Assembly (NCBI GenBank): GCA_959347315.1
Contig: OY365811.1
Span: forward strand, 31,877,711 to 31,941,710
Reading direction: 5' to 3'
DNA length: 64,000 nt
From: Bimastos eiseni
Lineage: Eukaryota; Annelida; Clitellata; Crassiclitellata; Lumbricidae
Below are positions 34,690 to 57,589 of this stretch, one piece after another. The notes beneath the pieces are model-generated. The model ran no database searches and had not been told where the DNA came from. It was given only the letters and a program-made list of their open reading frames with translations. Each line of letters begins with the position of its first letter. Positions within the stretch are counted from its first letter, which is position 1. The position numbers and the translations under genes were made by a program.

Positions 34690-35650
34690 TAGAATCGCTG
34701 CTGGAGGAGTGGCTAGTGGAGCTCATCCAGCATCTAGCCTAAGACGTGGCCGCATTTCGGAATGCGACCGACAAGACGTGCAGCAGAACGCAGGACCAGG
34801 TCCAGGCACCGCAACCGCCCAGTTTGGAGGCCTATAGACCGAGCAGCAGCAATCTGATGAAGGAGTGGACAAGTGTAGCGGTGGCGTCTGGAGTTATCGA
34901 ACGAGTAACAGTGCGGAGCTGACGCAACTTTTAGCTTGAATCACACAGTGACACAGGAGACGGTGAATGTGAGGTGCAAATGTAAGCTCTTGGTCTTGGT
35001 TAGAGATGTTCGGCAACCCTACAGTGCGTTTGCACAATTTTTTCAGCAATTGATCAGCGAGTAGTAGGAAAGCTGATTTAGAGCAGCTGAAATTGTTGGG
35101 AACGGTCATGAAACTGGCTAACCCTGTTTTCGCAAAGAATTTTGGACTCTTGTAGGCCTATGATGCCTTGGAAGAGTTGACCGATTTGTCCTTAGCATTG
35201 CAGATAGTTTATATCACTCTTCCTGTTGATCATCTACTTCTGACAAGACGAATCCAAGTCATTGCAGCTAGAAATGACTGAGTGGACAGTACTATGCTGA
35301 AGCTGCTCAGGCTGCAGATGCAAGAGCTTTCAAGGGTGTATCGTTTGCTACTTGCAGTGGGAAAGAAAGGGCAACTTATCGAGGCCAGTTTTACCAAGCA
35401 TTGGTAGATGGCATGACAAAGAAACTGTTGGCACATTCGGAGAAGGATCTGTGTATTTCTAGTGTCAGATATCTTAATCCCAATCCTTGGCCAAATGATT
35501 TCGACCCTGAGGGGTGAGAGATAACTTGTCCGTTTACGTGGCAAGTTCCTACGTCAATATACTGCTGTGGAGCAAGATTATCGAGATTATTAAGAGAGTA
35601 GAGGTCGCAGGGTTTCTGATCATTTCCAAGAGTTGCTGAATCGAATGAAC
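34690..35650 (+). pseudogene. Decayed transposase-like coding stretch, unidentified
   Basis: Several short frames look protein-like but are broken by stops and shifts, for example RATYRGQFYQALVDGMTKKL and then SVRYLNPNPWPNDFDPEG near 35360-35515. The LNP-xx-WP pattern recalls hAT-type transposase-derived proteins. I cannot identify it firmly; it could be an unrelated repeat. Confidence 0.3.
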
Positions 35651-36300
35651 ACCTTAACTAGTAGGCTAAGCACGGCGAGTGTGAAAGCGGTTCAGTAAAA
35701 TGAACATAGGCCTATTAATTCTACACATCAGGTTACAGCTGTCTATTGAGTTTTTCATATGTAGACAACATCATATAGACTGAATATAATTTCTTTAATA
35801 TTTTCTCTTTTGTAAGGCCCAATTAGCTACAGTTGGCTATTTGATTAGCTCAATAACTGCATATGAGATCCGAACCCTTGCTCTTTGAGTTTGAACTCAA
35901 AGACATTAGGCTGTATACATGTTTATCTATTTATTCAAAAATATCTGCAGGATTCATATTTATTTTTAGGGAAAGAAAGATGATACATGTTAAAAAATCA
36001 ATGTAAATTATTTTTATTTTTTGCATTTTTTAATGTATTCTTTTTTACATTTTTAATATGTGGAATGCGGTTTCATGGAAGGATACGATTCTTAAATTTG
36101 CATAAGGCCTGGTTAGGGGTAGACTGTAGACATTGATGGTCCTGTCTCCCATCGAGTCAACGCGAACTTTGGAGTTCCCACTGCTCACCCAAACAACTTT
36201 AGCCACTGATCATTACAATACAGTTATTTATGTAGGCCTATTATTATCGAAATTTGATACCGCCCTTCTTCCAACACTTTTTGCCTAGAAGTGCATGCAC
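35650..36300. other. AT-rich gene-free DNA
   Basis: Poly-T/A-rich, no exon or repeat structure recognised. Confidence 0.4.
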
Positions 36301-36425
36301 ATGCCTCGACGGCGCAATTGCAGTTGTGCTGCAGAGCAATTGTGCGCGAAGGAATTGCTCAAGGTCCCTACAAAGTGACGCCCCGGATGAGGGTCGAACC
36401 CGCTCACTCAGCACACACTGAACGT
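36300..36425 (-). mobile_element. tRNA-SINE fragment, minus strand
   Basis: The minus strand carries a B-box-like GGGTTCGACCC (around 36388-36401) followed by CACTTTGTAGGGACCTTGAG, as in tRNA-derived SINE bodies. The A-box part is missing. Confidence 0.45.
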
Positions 36426-36427
36426 GT

Positions 36428-36515
36428 GGCACAGTGGCCGATCGGTTAGAGCAGTCTGCCCGTAACGCTCGTTGTAGGTATTGCTTTGTATTGTTTTGTA
36501 TTGTATAGGTCTAAT
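36428..36515 (+). mobile_element. tRNA-SINE head, plus strand
   Basis: GGCACAGTGGCCGATCGGTT then AGAGC is a classical tRNA-like A-box region at 36428-36452. The B-box half is absent, and the sequence passes into TTGTATTG simple repeats. Truncated, so not a tRNA gene. Confidence 0.5.
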
Positions 36516-36991
36516 TTTATTCTCACCCAATCGATTCATTGAAAACGATCACTGCGATTCGGATCGCTATAGGAGACAGATACATTTGCATGAACTCCTA
36601 TAACTAAACGCATTTGAGGAACTCTTTCACTCGTGAATAAACTAATTAAGCTTGTGTCCTGCGCTTGGTTTTCGAGCGGCGTATTACTCATTTGGAGTTT
36701 ACGATTACGATTGGCAGGGCAAAAGGGCGAAATGTACATTGGCGGCAATGCGCATGCGCATGCGTCCGCCCTTTGTCGCCCTTTGTCGACACATTTGGCA
36801 TCTACACAGTCGGCATAATAGTGCAAGACCGACGGAAGGCCTCATGCACCACGTATCCAGGCATTGCATGGGAAGGCAAAGCACCGATCGCCTCCGTTGT
36901 CGACGTGATATCACAGTCCGTTAGTATTGCATTCCGTTCGTCTGCCACTTGGACTTTGCTGAGGTGACGTAAATACACAGTACAAGTATCC

Positions 36992-37110
36992 ATCATATAT
37001 ATATATATATATATATATACATTATGCGTTTATGCATCATACATGCATATTATGCATATATGCATACATGATATGCATGTATGCCTACGCGATCAAATGT
37101 ATGCATGGAT
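36992..37110. repeat. AT dinucleotide and ATGCAT-rich DNA
   Basis: (AT)n at 36995-37018, then repeated TGCATATATGCATACATG-like units. Confidence 0.8.
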
Positions 37111-37759
37111 TATATAACCCCCATGTTATCGTTTAAGCAGTCCGCATTTACTAAGGCATTAAATTTGGCCTCCACATGTGTCCCGTATGGGATTATGGGT
37201 TCTATGTTGTTAATATTTTATTAGTTTTCGTATTAGCTCCATGTGAGCATACTGGCATTTCCGAACTAATAGGCCCTATGTGTCTGGAAAATGTAGCCTA
37301 TCTTCACTGGAAACTAACTGGTCTGAACTATCGGATTAGAAGGACTCATCGTGTCTCACTGAAAGCCACATAACGCTGGTGAGCTTTAGACGTAGACAGT
37401 ATTAGTCTGTCGCCAATCAGTCCGTTTGGTTATGACCAGTTACACTGCAAACGACCGAAAATTTCAATCAGGATTTGTCATTGTAGCGCAACGCTGCATG
37501 GTTTACCTGGCACTCCAGCTGAGCAGAAATTTGTCTGCGGTTATCTTGACCGTAATTTGTAGCCGCACCTCATATTTACCCGCTTTAATTAAACACAATT
37601 CGAATAATCACAATTGAACGACGTGATATCTGGCAGATACGAGTTTACCGCGAAGGAATGCGGCATTCAAGTACGGAGAGGCGCGTGGCCAAGTCATCTG
37701 CTATGGACGGCGCTCGCTTTGCCATAGAGAACATAGAGAAAGAACATTGCGAAAACGCG

Positions 37760-37971
37760 CAAGTGAATCACACGCGCATACGTACATAATATAGTCGCTG
37801 CTGCTTGGCAGTGTGCTGAGATAACGCCAAATTGAGGTTAATAGGTCGAAAAGGTGTAAGCGAGAGCGCTCTCTACTCGCTCACTCGCTCGGGATGGCTA
37901 CACGACAAAGCGGGCCTAATGCTGCACGCATTTAAGAGTCTCTCGTATCGGGCGTTGAATTAAATAAGACG
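37760..37971 (+). promoter_or_regulatory. Candidate 5' noncoding exon/promoter of HR3
   Basis: A locally less AT-rich stretch ends AAGACG|GTAAGTAA, a near-perfect donor at 37972. The HR3 start-codon exon (43030) has its own acceptor and therefore needs an upstream exon; this is the best candidate seen, 5 kb away. No transcript evidence. Confidence 0.35.
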
Positions 37972-38751
37972 GTAAGTAAAAAACTTGAATAAATGCAACG
38001 GTAATAATGACTTTCGAATGACAATAATAATAATAAACGTCATTGCTGTGTATCACGCGATTACCATTACCTATTATAAATTGTGCGTGTATTGTCTAAT
38101 TGGTTTGTAGCGGAAAGCTGTGTGTACGGCTTGACCTCAATCGCTGTAAAAGCGATAGTGTTCGGAGAGCGAAGCTCGTGCGTTCATATTATAGCGAGTG
38201 GATTGAAAAAAATGAGTGGTCTGACGGCGGATTTTCATAATGCGGTCTATTTCGGACATTTTGACCCAGATACGACGACGTTCGTTGAAGGCTGTTGGGA
38301 GGAAGGGAAGGGCGAGGGATGACTCTACGAGCGCCGCTGGCATTTGTTTCGCTGTATACATACACAAGGTGCTTAGGTAATCTGGGCCTTGGTTGGTTGT
38401 AAAGATCGATATTTTGGAACCCAGTCTAAGCGTGAGCCAGTGGACTAGATACGACTGGACGGCGTGTATAGCAGGGACCATACGAAACGTCGCTTCTGTA
38501 GGTTAGTGCGCATACGTGCCGTTTGTCTGGACGTGTGGGCGTCCAGTTCGGAGGCAAATTGGGCCTATTATCGTAGACGACTGAACTACACTGCTACAGG
38601 AAGTGTTTGGCTTGTGTTTCTGATTGCCTGTATTAAGATGGTATATCCTGAACTAAAAAGTATATATAACTGTAACATTTCCTAGGTCTACGCGCTAAAT
38701 ATTCTTGAACTAGATCCTGGTACTAAATATAGGCTTATATGCAATAAGTTC

Positions 38752-38776
38752 ATATATATATATATACATATATAGT
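38752..38776. repeat. TA dinucleotide repeat
   Basis: (AT)n with one interruption. The surrounding 37975-39360 shows no gene. Confidence 0.8.
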
Positions 38777-39479
38777 ATAATTATACATGCTTATACGTCA
38801 AATCCGTGCTTGATCCTTAGGTCCTATAGGCATGAAGAACTAGGCTACAGTGAGGAATGTAGGATGGTAGACCTACTAGAACCTTATTGCAGGCATGATC
38901 CACATGATGGTATGATGTTGGGCTTCTGACGTAACCTCTAATCACCCGTTGCTGCGATTTAACAGCGCATAAGCGTATAGGCCTTATACCGATGTAAGAG
39001 GAGCTATGCTTAGACTTGCTTATGCTCGCGCCTAGAGATGGCGGGAACCGAAACTGAAAATGAGGGTCTCGCCCAGGGTAGCCTACGATTAAGTATGCGA
39101 ACAAAGTCGACAAACAGCCGCCAATCGGCCGTGTTGAATAATCTGCCGCAGATCCGAAATTTTAAATTACGTCGCTGTGGTGACCATGGATGAATCCTAA
39201 TATATATGTCTAACGTAAATTAACCAATGATTGGTTCTATAGGAAAGTACTGGATTTTAGAGGAGAGATAGAGAATGGATCAGAGAGACAGACAGAGAGC
39301 GTAGCGCCCAGTGCCTCTGAAAGTTCTTGAGGTTCCCTACCATTTCGGTGTAAATCTTTCGGTGTGATGGTATTGGCGCATATATCTTTCGGGAGTCCAT
39401 TTCAGAGACCTGGTGTAGCACAGGTTAAGGAACGGTTGCAGAATTTCACAGAGGATAAAACTGGAGACCGAGACAACGA

Positions 39480-39548
39480 AAGATACGATGAAGATGATGG
39501 TGATGGTGGTGGTGCTGGTGCTGGTGCTGATATGGATGATGGATGGCG
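39480..39548. repeat. GATGGT/GCTGGT microsatellite
   Basis: GATGATGGTGATGGTGGTGG followed by GCTGGT units. Confidence 0.7.
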
Positions 39549-39684
39549 ATGGTTTTTTTATTACCATTATTGCTTATTTTACATTTTAATGCTGTCCTGC
39601 CTTCCTTTGCATCGTTAGGCCCAGAGAGACTGTTCAGTTTTGCAGGCATGGTCAGAAGGCCCGACAGACGTCGTCTCTCGGGTA

Positions 39685-39967
39685 CACTGGTGGAAATAAT
39701 ATTTGCATCACCCTGCAGAATGCTGACAATCGGCTTAATGCATTTACAGTCAATTTTTGTAGTAATATCATGTTATTACGTAAACAAGCATAAAATCAGT
39801 TATTTCTATCCTTTCAGGAATGTCTGTCCAACTCTATTGGTCGACACAGAGGAGTAAATAAGAACAATTCATCGGATCTACTCATTACGTCCTAATATTT
39901 CGTTGTATAGGCCTCTGCTGTCTCTAGTTTTGATCACAGAGTGATGCAAATATTATTTCCACCATTG
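39685..39967. mobile_element. Tc1/mariner-like MITE, 283 bp
   Basis: About 30-bp terminal inverted repeats with two mismatches: left CACTGGTGGAAATAATATTT+GCATCAC, inverted right CAATGGTGGAAATAATATTT+GCATCAC. Both ends are flanked by TA. CACTGGTGG is typical of Tc1-type ends. No transposase inside. Confidence 0.8.
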
Positions 39968-40035
39968 TAAATGGTTGAAACAGCTGTTGCTTCTGACAGA
40001 AAATTAGATTAGCGGTTTTTGATAATGCTGTCTCT

Positions 40036-40190
40036 TTATATACCTGTATATATATACCTGTATATATATACCTGTATATATATATACCTGTATATATATA
40101 CCTGTATATATATACCTGTATATATATACCTGTATATATATACCTGTATATATATATACCTATATATATATATACGTGTATATGTATATA
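40036..40190. repeat. TATATATACCTG minisatellite
   Basis: About 11 units of TATATATACCTG with length variants. It adjoins an inverted copy of the GTTCCCCGAG repeat. Confidence 0.9.
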
Positions 40191-40194
40191 TGTA

Positions 40195-40290
40195 AAGAGG
40201 AGATTTTGTGTGTCTGTCTGTCCGGCTATGCATTTGCACAGTTTTAGAGCTATTGACTCGAGACTTTCACCGAGTTGGGAAGCGGAGGAA
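40195..40290. repeat. GTTCCCCGAG repeat, inverted copy
   Basis: The reverse complement reads GTGAAAGTCTCGAGTCAATA then GCTCTAAAACTGTGCAAATG, matching 32099-32150. The segment to about 40689 ends CCCGTGCAACGCCGGGTTCC and CAGCTAGT and may belong to the same insertion. Confidence 0.55.
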
Positions 40291-40739
40291 TATCATTTAT
40301 TGTGCCTAAGTCACTGTTGATAGTTATAGGCAATTTCCACACAACCACAGTTTTAATAAGCGGGTAATGCAGTCGTTCATGCCGAGATATTGATCCAAGA
40401 AATTCTCTACGCCTGTAAAAGTTCCTATCTTTAGCGGTATCATAGCGCGTAAACAATTTTGCGCATGCGCAGTAGCCCGTCATCTACAGTTCTACGGTAC
40501 TTATAGTCAACTAACTATTCCGCCAGCTAAGTCGCGCTCGTCAATAGCTACCACGTGTTAATTTTACCCAGGGTATAGCTAACCCCGAACTAAGCTCTAA
40601 TACCGGACTACCTTAACTCTGTCTTGTGAATACCGCCTCTGGCCAATAACATGTCTCAACCCGTGCAACGCCGGGTTCCCCAGCTAGTGCAAAATAAATG
40701 GAAAATAGAAGGCATAGTCCTATATCTCTTGCAGAATCT

Positions 40740-40893
40740 TGCTTGCATTTATTGACTCTGTTAATGTTGGTAATTTGTAATTTAATGTAATTGAAATTAC
40801 GTAATTTGTAATTTCCAGCAGAACTCGAAAGTAATTGGTTATGTGTAATTTATATACATTTCCACCAGTAAATGGTAATTTGTAATTCAATTA
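40740..40893. repeat. GTAATTTGTAATT-rich DNA
   Basis: Irregular repetition of TAATTTGTAATT and TGTAATTGAAATTACG, a low-complexity dispersed repeat. Confidence 0.6.
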
Positions 40894-40897
40894 GGAC

Positions 40898-40933
40898 ATG
40901 TCAACCTGTCATCCTTGGATGACAGGTTGACAT
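40898..40933. repeat. Perfect palindrome, 17-bp arms
   Basis: ATGTCAACCTGTCATCC, two bases, then its exact reverse complement. As RNA or single-stranded DNA it would form a tight hairpin. Role unknown. Confidence 0.95.
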
Positions 40934-41059
40934 CCCATCCCATGGAGAGTCCTAAGTTGATGTTGTAAAAAATTAAAGTACAATAGACTAGTCGACTAAG
41001 TCGAGTTTGTAATAAAAAAATCGAGGTGGCTATTGTGCATGTGGTCTTCAAGTAGACCT

Positions 41060-41910
41060 ATCTAGTGACGGATGCTATCAACGAAGGTTACGGAAGCGCA
41101 CATAGCAGTCACGAGATATTTGGGCGATTTGGTCGAAGATGATTCCAATATTTCGGACATGGAGATTTAGACACTGAAGAAGTAGAGTTTGTTTGAAGAA
41201 GGTCATAGGGATAGGTAGGGCTAAGTTTCTATGATTGATCACGTAGGCCAACGATAAGGAATTTTTTGTTGAAGGGCTATAACATGGCAATGATGGCAGG
41301 TTGGAGGTCATCCATGTTGACGTCTATTGTGTGTATGACGTAGTATTTGACGTAGTCAATGGGGAAGTGAATGAAGGGAGACAGAAGAACAGAAAGAGAA
41401 CAGTCGTGTGTCGTTAGCGTTGAGGTTAGGCCCTAAGCCGCCCTATGACCAACAGATGATGAGGAAAAACGTTTGCAGAGTGGGAGATGTTAAGAACGAA
41501 TAACAGAGGTGAGGCTGTGCGGAAGAGATGAGTGACTGACTTATTGACAGTGAGGAAAGATATGACTTGATCCACGATAGGACAGTATCAGATATTTCAA
41601 ATGCAGATGAAGTTAAGATGTTTGGTGAGGATTGCGTGGTCTATTGTATCGAAGGCGGCAGAAATGTCTAATTAAGAGGCATAAGCAAGAGACTTATTGA
41701 CGACCTATCGCCATGAGAAGATGTAGTTGTATAGCGAGGCAAGAACTGCTTGGTGTAGCTAGGCACTGGCAGATTGATTTGGGTTTAGGAGATTTAATTA
41801 GACGTGGAATCTTTGAGACGAGAGAGGACAACCCGTTCCGAGAGATAGGATAGGAACGAGTGATCTGAAAGTGTAGTTTGAGAGGAGTTAATTGTCTATG
41901 GACCAAATTG
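41060..41910 (-). pseudogene. Decayed non-LTR reverse transcriptase
   Basis: Minus-strand frames, in order and with frameshifts, read like LINE reverse transcriptase: SERVVLSRLKDS, then DISAAFDTIDHAIL (catalytic motif A), DTVLSWIKSYLSS, and near the end VRNIGIIFDQIAQIS with CYVRFRNLR. All are CR1/L2-type motifs. Stops and shifts make it nonfunctional. It is a different lineage from the intact element, which has [13 protein letters not shown]. Confidence 0.75.
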
Positions 41911-43029
41911 TCTATAAACAGCGTAGGAGAAGTAGGCTCACCGGACGATGGAGACAGGTTGATGATGTTGGTTATAATAGAAATTAGAAGGGTTGCGCAG
42001 TCTTTAAGTAAGGCGGCTAATTGCGTAGGGCACCATATTATTCACGACTCACGAGCGTTGCGTCAAGTCAGTGGTTTTCCATAGAGTAGCCAAAAGGAGA
42101 TCCGTTGGTACACAATTAGCCCTTTTTCCTCTTCTCGTCTTGTAAATTGTCCTGCCTTCGGGTTGTGCATGACTGATGACGTTCAAAGGCCAACGGTCGG
42201 CCTTTTATAAGATATGGATGATAGCTCGTACGACTATGATTTATCAATGGGAAACCACCTTTGATCAGTGCATTGCGCAGATCAAGACGCCTCACCAAAA
42301 GCCGTATCGCGAGGAAATGGATAATCGCACTGATATAGATTTTATTAGTTCAAATAAGTCGATGATGGCATGTTCTATGTCGTTGCAGTTACCAATCGTC
42401 AATAGCCAATCATATCCCATTCAATGCGCTTTAGTCTTTCCAAAGACGAATGACTGCACCAACAGCTGCACTTGGTCATAGGGGAGACAAGTTGCGTATT
42501 GCAACGGATCATATAATTTATCACGTTATTGAAGTCTGTAAGTATAATGCAAATGCATTTATTCAAAGATGATTGTTGAAAGCGTTGTCTAGCACAACAA
42601 AATTTATTGAATAATATTTGGTTCTAGTTTCAAAGTAACAACCTAACCACCCTTTCTAATATGCGCACAGCGCACTTGTTAAAGAAGCCAAGCGCGAATG
42701 TCAACATTAATGAAACCTTCCGCTAATGCCTGTAATCATCCGCAAACAAACTAGTTCCTTACTAATGCAATGAGCTGTCCAAAACGATAAGCGAAAATGT
42801 TTTGTGCTTTTAAAATGTGATAAAGACATCGATTTCAAAGCCTGCTTGATGCGGTTAAAAGGCGTGATAGCTCACTGAATTGTCTGAACACTTGCAGGAG
42901 GTTAAAGTTCAACGATATGCAAATAAGCATACATGGCCTGGGAGATTTGCTAACATGGCGATGGTTTTGGCTTCGAATGTTATATTTTATATTGTTTAGA
43001 TGGTTTGTTTGCTAAATATTTGATCGCAG
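41911..43029. other. Upstream DNA of the HR3 start exon
   Basis: No exon recognised apart from the pyrimidine/AT-rich acceptor ending ATTTGATCGCAG at 43029. Regulatory sites could not be assigned. Confidence 0.4.
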
Positions 43030-43049
43030 TTCAGGAAACCTTGCCGGCT

Positions 43050-43056
<7 letters not shown>
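43030..43056 (+). CDS. HR3: HR3 start exon (7 coding bases)
   Basis: An acceptor TTTGATCGCAG precedes the exon, and CCGGCTATGACTG|GTGAGT gives ATG-ACT-G. Joined to the next exon it reads MTEVIENKDVQYGDLS. 43030-43049 is 5' UTR. Intron 1 (43057-46308) holds a hAT-like MITE at 44237-44702 and otherwise nothing recognised. Confidence 0.7.
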
Positions 43057-55921
<12,865 letters not shown>

Positions 55922-57015
55922 CGAGGCCACTGTAACTGGCAGCTGTACAGAGCCACTAGCTATGCATTATCTAAGAACTGGGGAGATGGCCGGTGACTGT
56001 GATGCCATAGCCATACAGCCTGTGCCATGAGAAAGAAGCAGGAATGATTGGCTGCTAGGATAAGAAGGATTGGGAGATGACAGCAGCAACCCGTGGTGTT
56101 TGTGCGTTTCTTCCATCATGTAATCCTTGCCACGATTCCTGTTGGAGTACGTTCTCCCTCTTTTAAATTCTGTCCGGTAATTGTTGCATTTACGAATGGA
56201 TGTTGAGGTCGATGGGAGTGACTGACGCCGATTAGAGTTTGTTTGAAATCTCCTCTGGTGCTTATGTGATCAAGTAGCTTTTGATTGTTTTGTGGGAAGG
56301 TTAGGGTAAGCGGCTTGACGTAAATTTTATTCAACTGATGTGTGTTGTTGTTTTTGCGATTTGCACCAATGCGTCTGTTTGAGCAGTAGTTGTATATGTG
56401 GTGACTTTGGATGTTCTCAATTTCCTCAGTGCTGCATCTAAGGAACATTCATGTGAGAATCCACTGAATTGTGAAGACCATGCAGTCAGCTCCAGAAGGT
56501 ACAGTCAGGTGTGTGCTGCATGTCAACTGTCGAAACTTCAGAAGTCTGGTTCACTTGACCCAAATTATTTAATGAGTCTTGGTTCTAATTGCTGAGCCTT
56601 AATCACTCTGATAGGTTGTCACAGATGCAGGTGACTGCTGGATGAGTAATGCTGTGTCATAAGAGAAAATTTATGTGGTGCTCTTTTCTGTGTGATTAGG
56701 CTTTTCGGAGACTCTGGTCTTGGTGCATGTATATATACAAATATACCAAGGTGCATAAAAATTACATGCATCCACACCCTTGGTGTGGTCAACAATAGTT
56801 GGGATCTATAGTGTGGCAACTAAAATGGCCAGCTTGAGGAATGTATGGTTTCGGGACTTGGATCCAATTCGCTATTAAAAATGTCGAAATCATGAATTTG
56901 CTTTTGTCAGTGAGCAATGTTTACTAACTTGTTGAATATTCAAACCTGGTATTTGAATTTCTTTGCATTTGCTTTTTGAGAGCACATTAAGTAATTAGAT
57001 ACGATCATGGACAGA
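55922..57015 (+). other. HR3 3' UTR or downstream DNA
   Basis: No coding exon. The 110-codon minus-strand frame at 56116-56448 has no family resemblance. The transcript end could not be placed. Confidence 0.4.
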
Positions 57016-57023
57016 CAAGAGAC

Positions 57024-57578
57024 TAGAGCTGTCAACGGTTAACCGGTTATCCGATTAACCGACCGTTGATTAGTAACCGGTTGGTGAAATTCACCTGCCG
57101 CTAACCGTTGAAATGATATACCCTCTAAATCTTTATCCTTCTTGTTTCAGAATATGTTATTTCTTGTTGTTACTCAAGGGGATATTTTATTTCAGGGAGT
57201 TAAACTTTTTAGACCACCCGAAATCTGCATGATACATCGTCGGGCGACGGGCGAACGACCGAGCTGAAGACCGTCTAGCACACATTGATACTACTGGGCC
57301 ACCTATATATTTCTAATTTATAGTACGAGCCAACGACCCAGCCGAAGACCGTCTAGCACAGTACACATTGATAAACTGCACTACTGGGCCATCTAACTAC
57401 GCATAATTTATAGTAGTACTAAGTCAGTTTGCGGCAAAGTTGCTGTAGCCGGGCCTGTATATTTTACTTCCTCCCTAGAAAATCCCTAATAAATTAGTAA
57501 ACCAACGGTTATCCGGTTAACCGCTCACATGGACGGCGGTTAACCGGTTGAGATTTTAACAGATGTTTGACAGCCCTA
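57024..57578. mobile_element. hAT-like MITE, family D copy 2, 555 bp
   Basis: Perfect 8-bp duplication CAAGAGAC on both sides (57016-57023 and 57579-57586). The left end is TAGAGCTGTCAACGGTTAAC, the right end inverted TAGGGCTGTCAAACATCTG. Subterminal AACCGGTTA motifs occur in both orientations. It contains an internal imperfect duplication (57253-57415). Noncoding. Confidence 0.88.
57253..57415. repeat. Internal duplication within the 555-bp MITE
   Basis: Two about 80-bp copies, each with GAAGACCGTCTAGCACA, CACATTGATA, ACTACTGGGCCA and AATTTATAGTA in that order. Confidence 0.8.
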
Positions 57579-57589
57579 CAAGAGACAAA

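Noticed and set aside
36428..36470. tRNA gene
   Set aside because: An A-box is present but there is no B-box, acceptor stem or anticodon arm at the right spacing; it is a SINE fragment.
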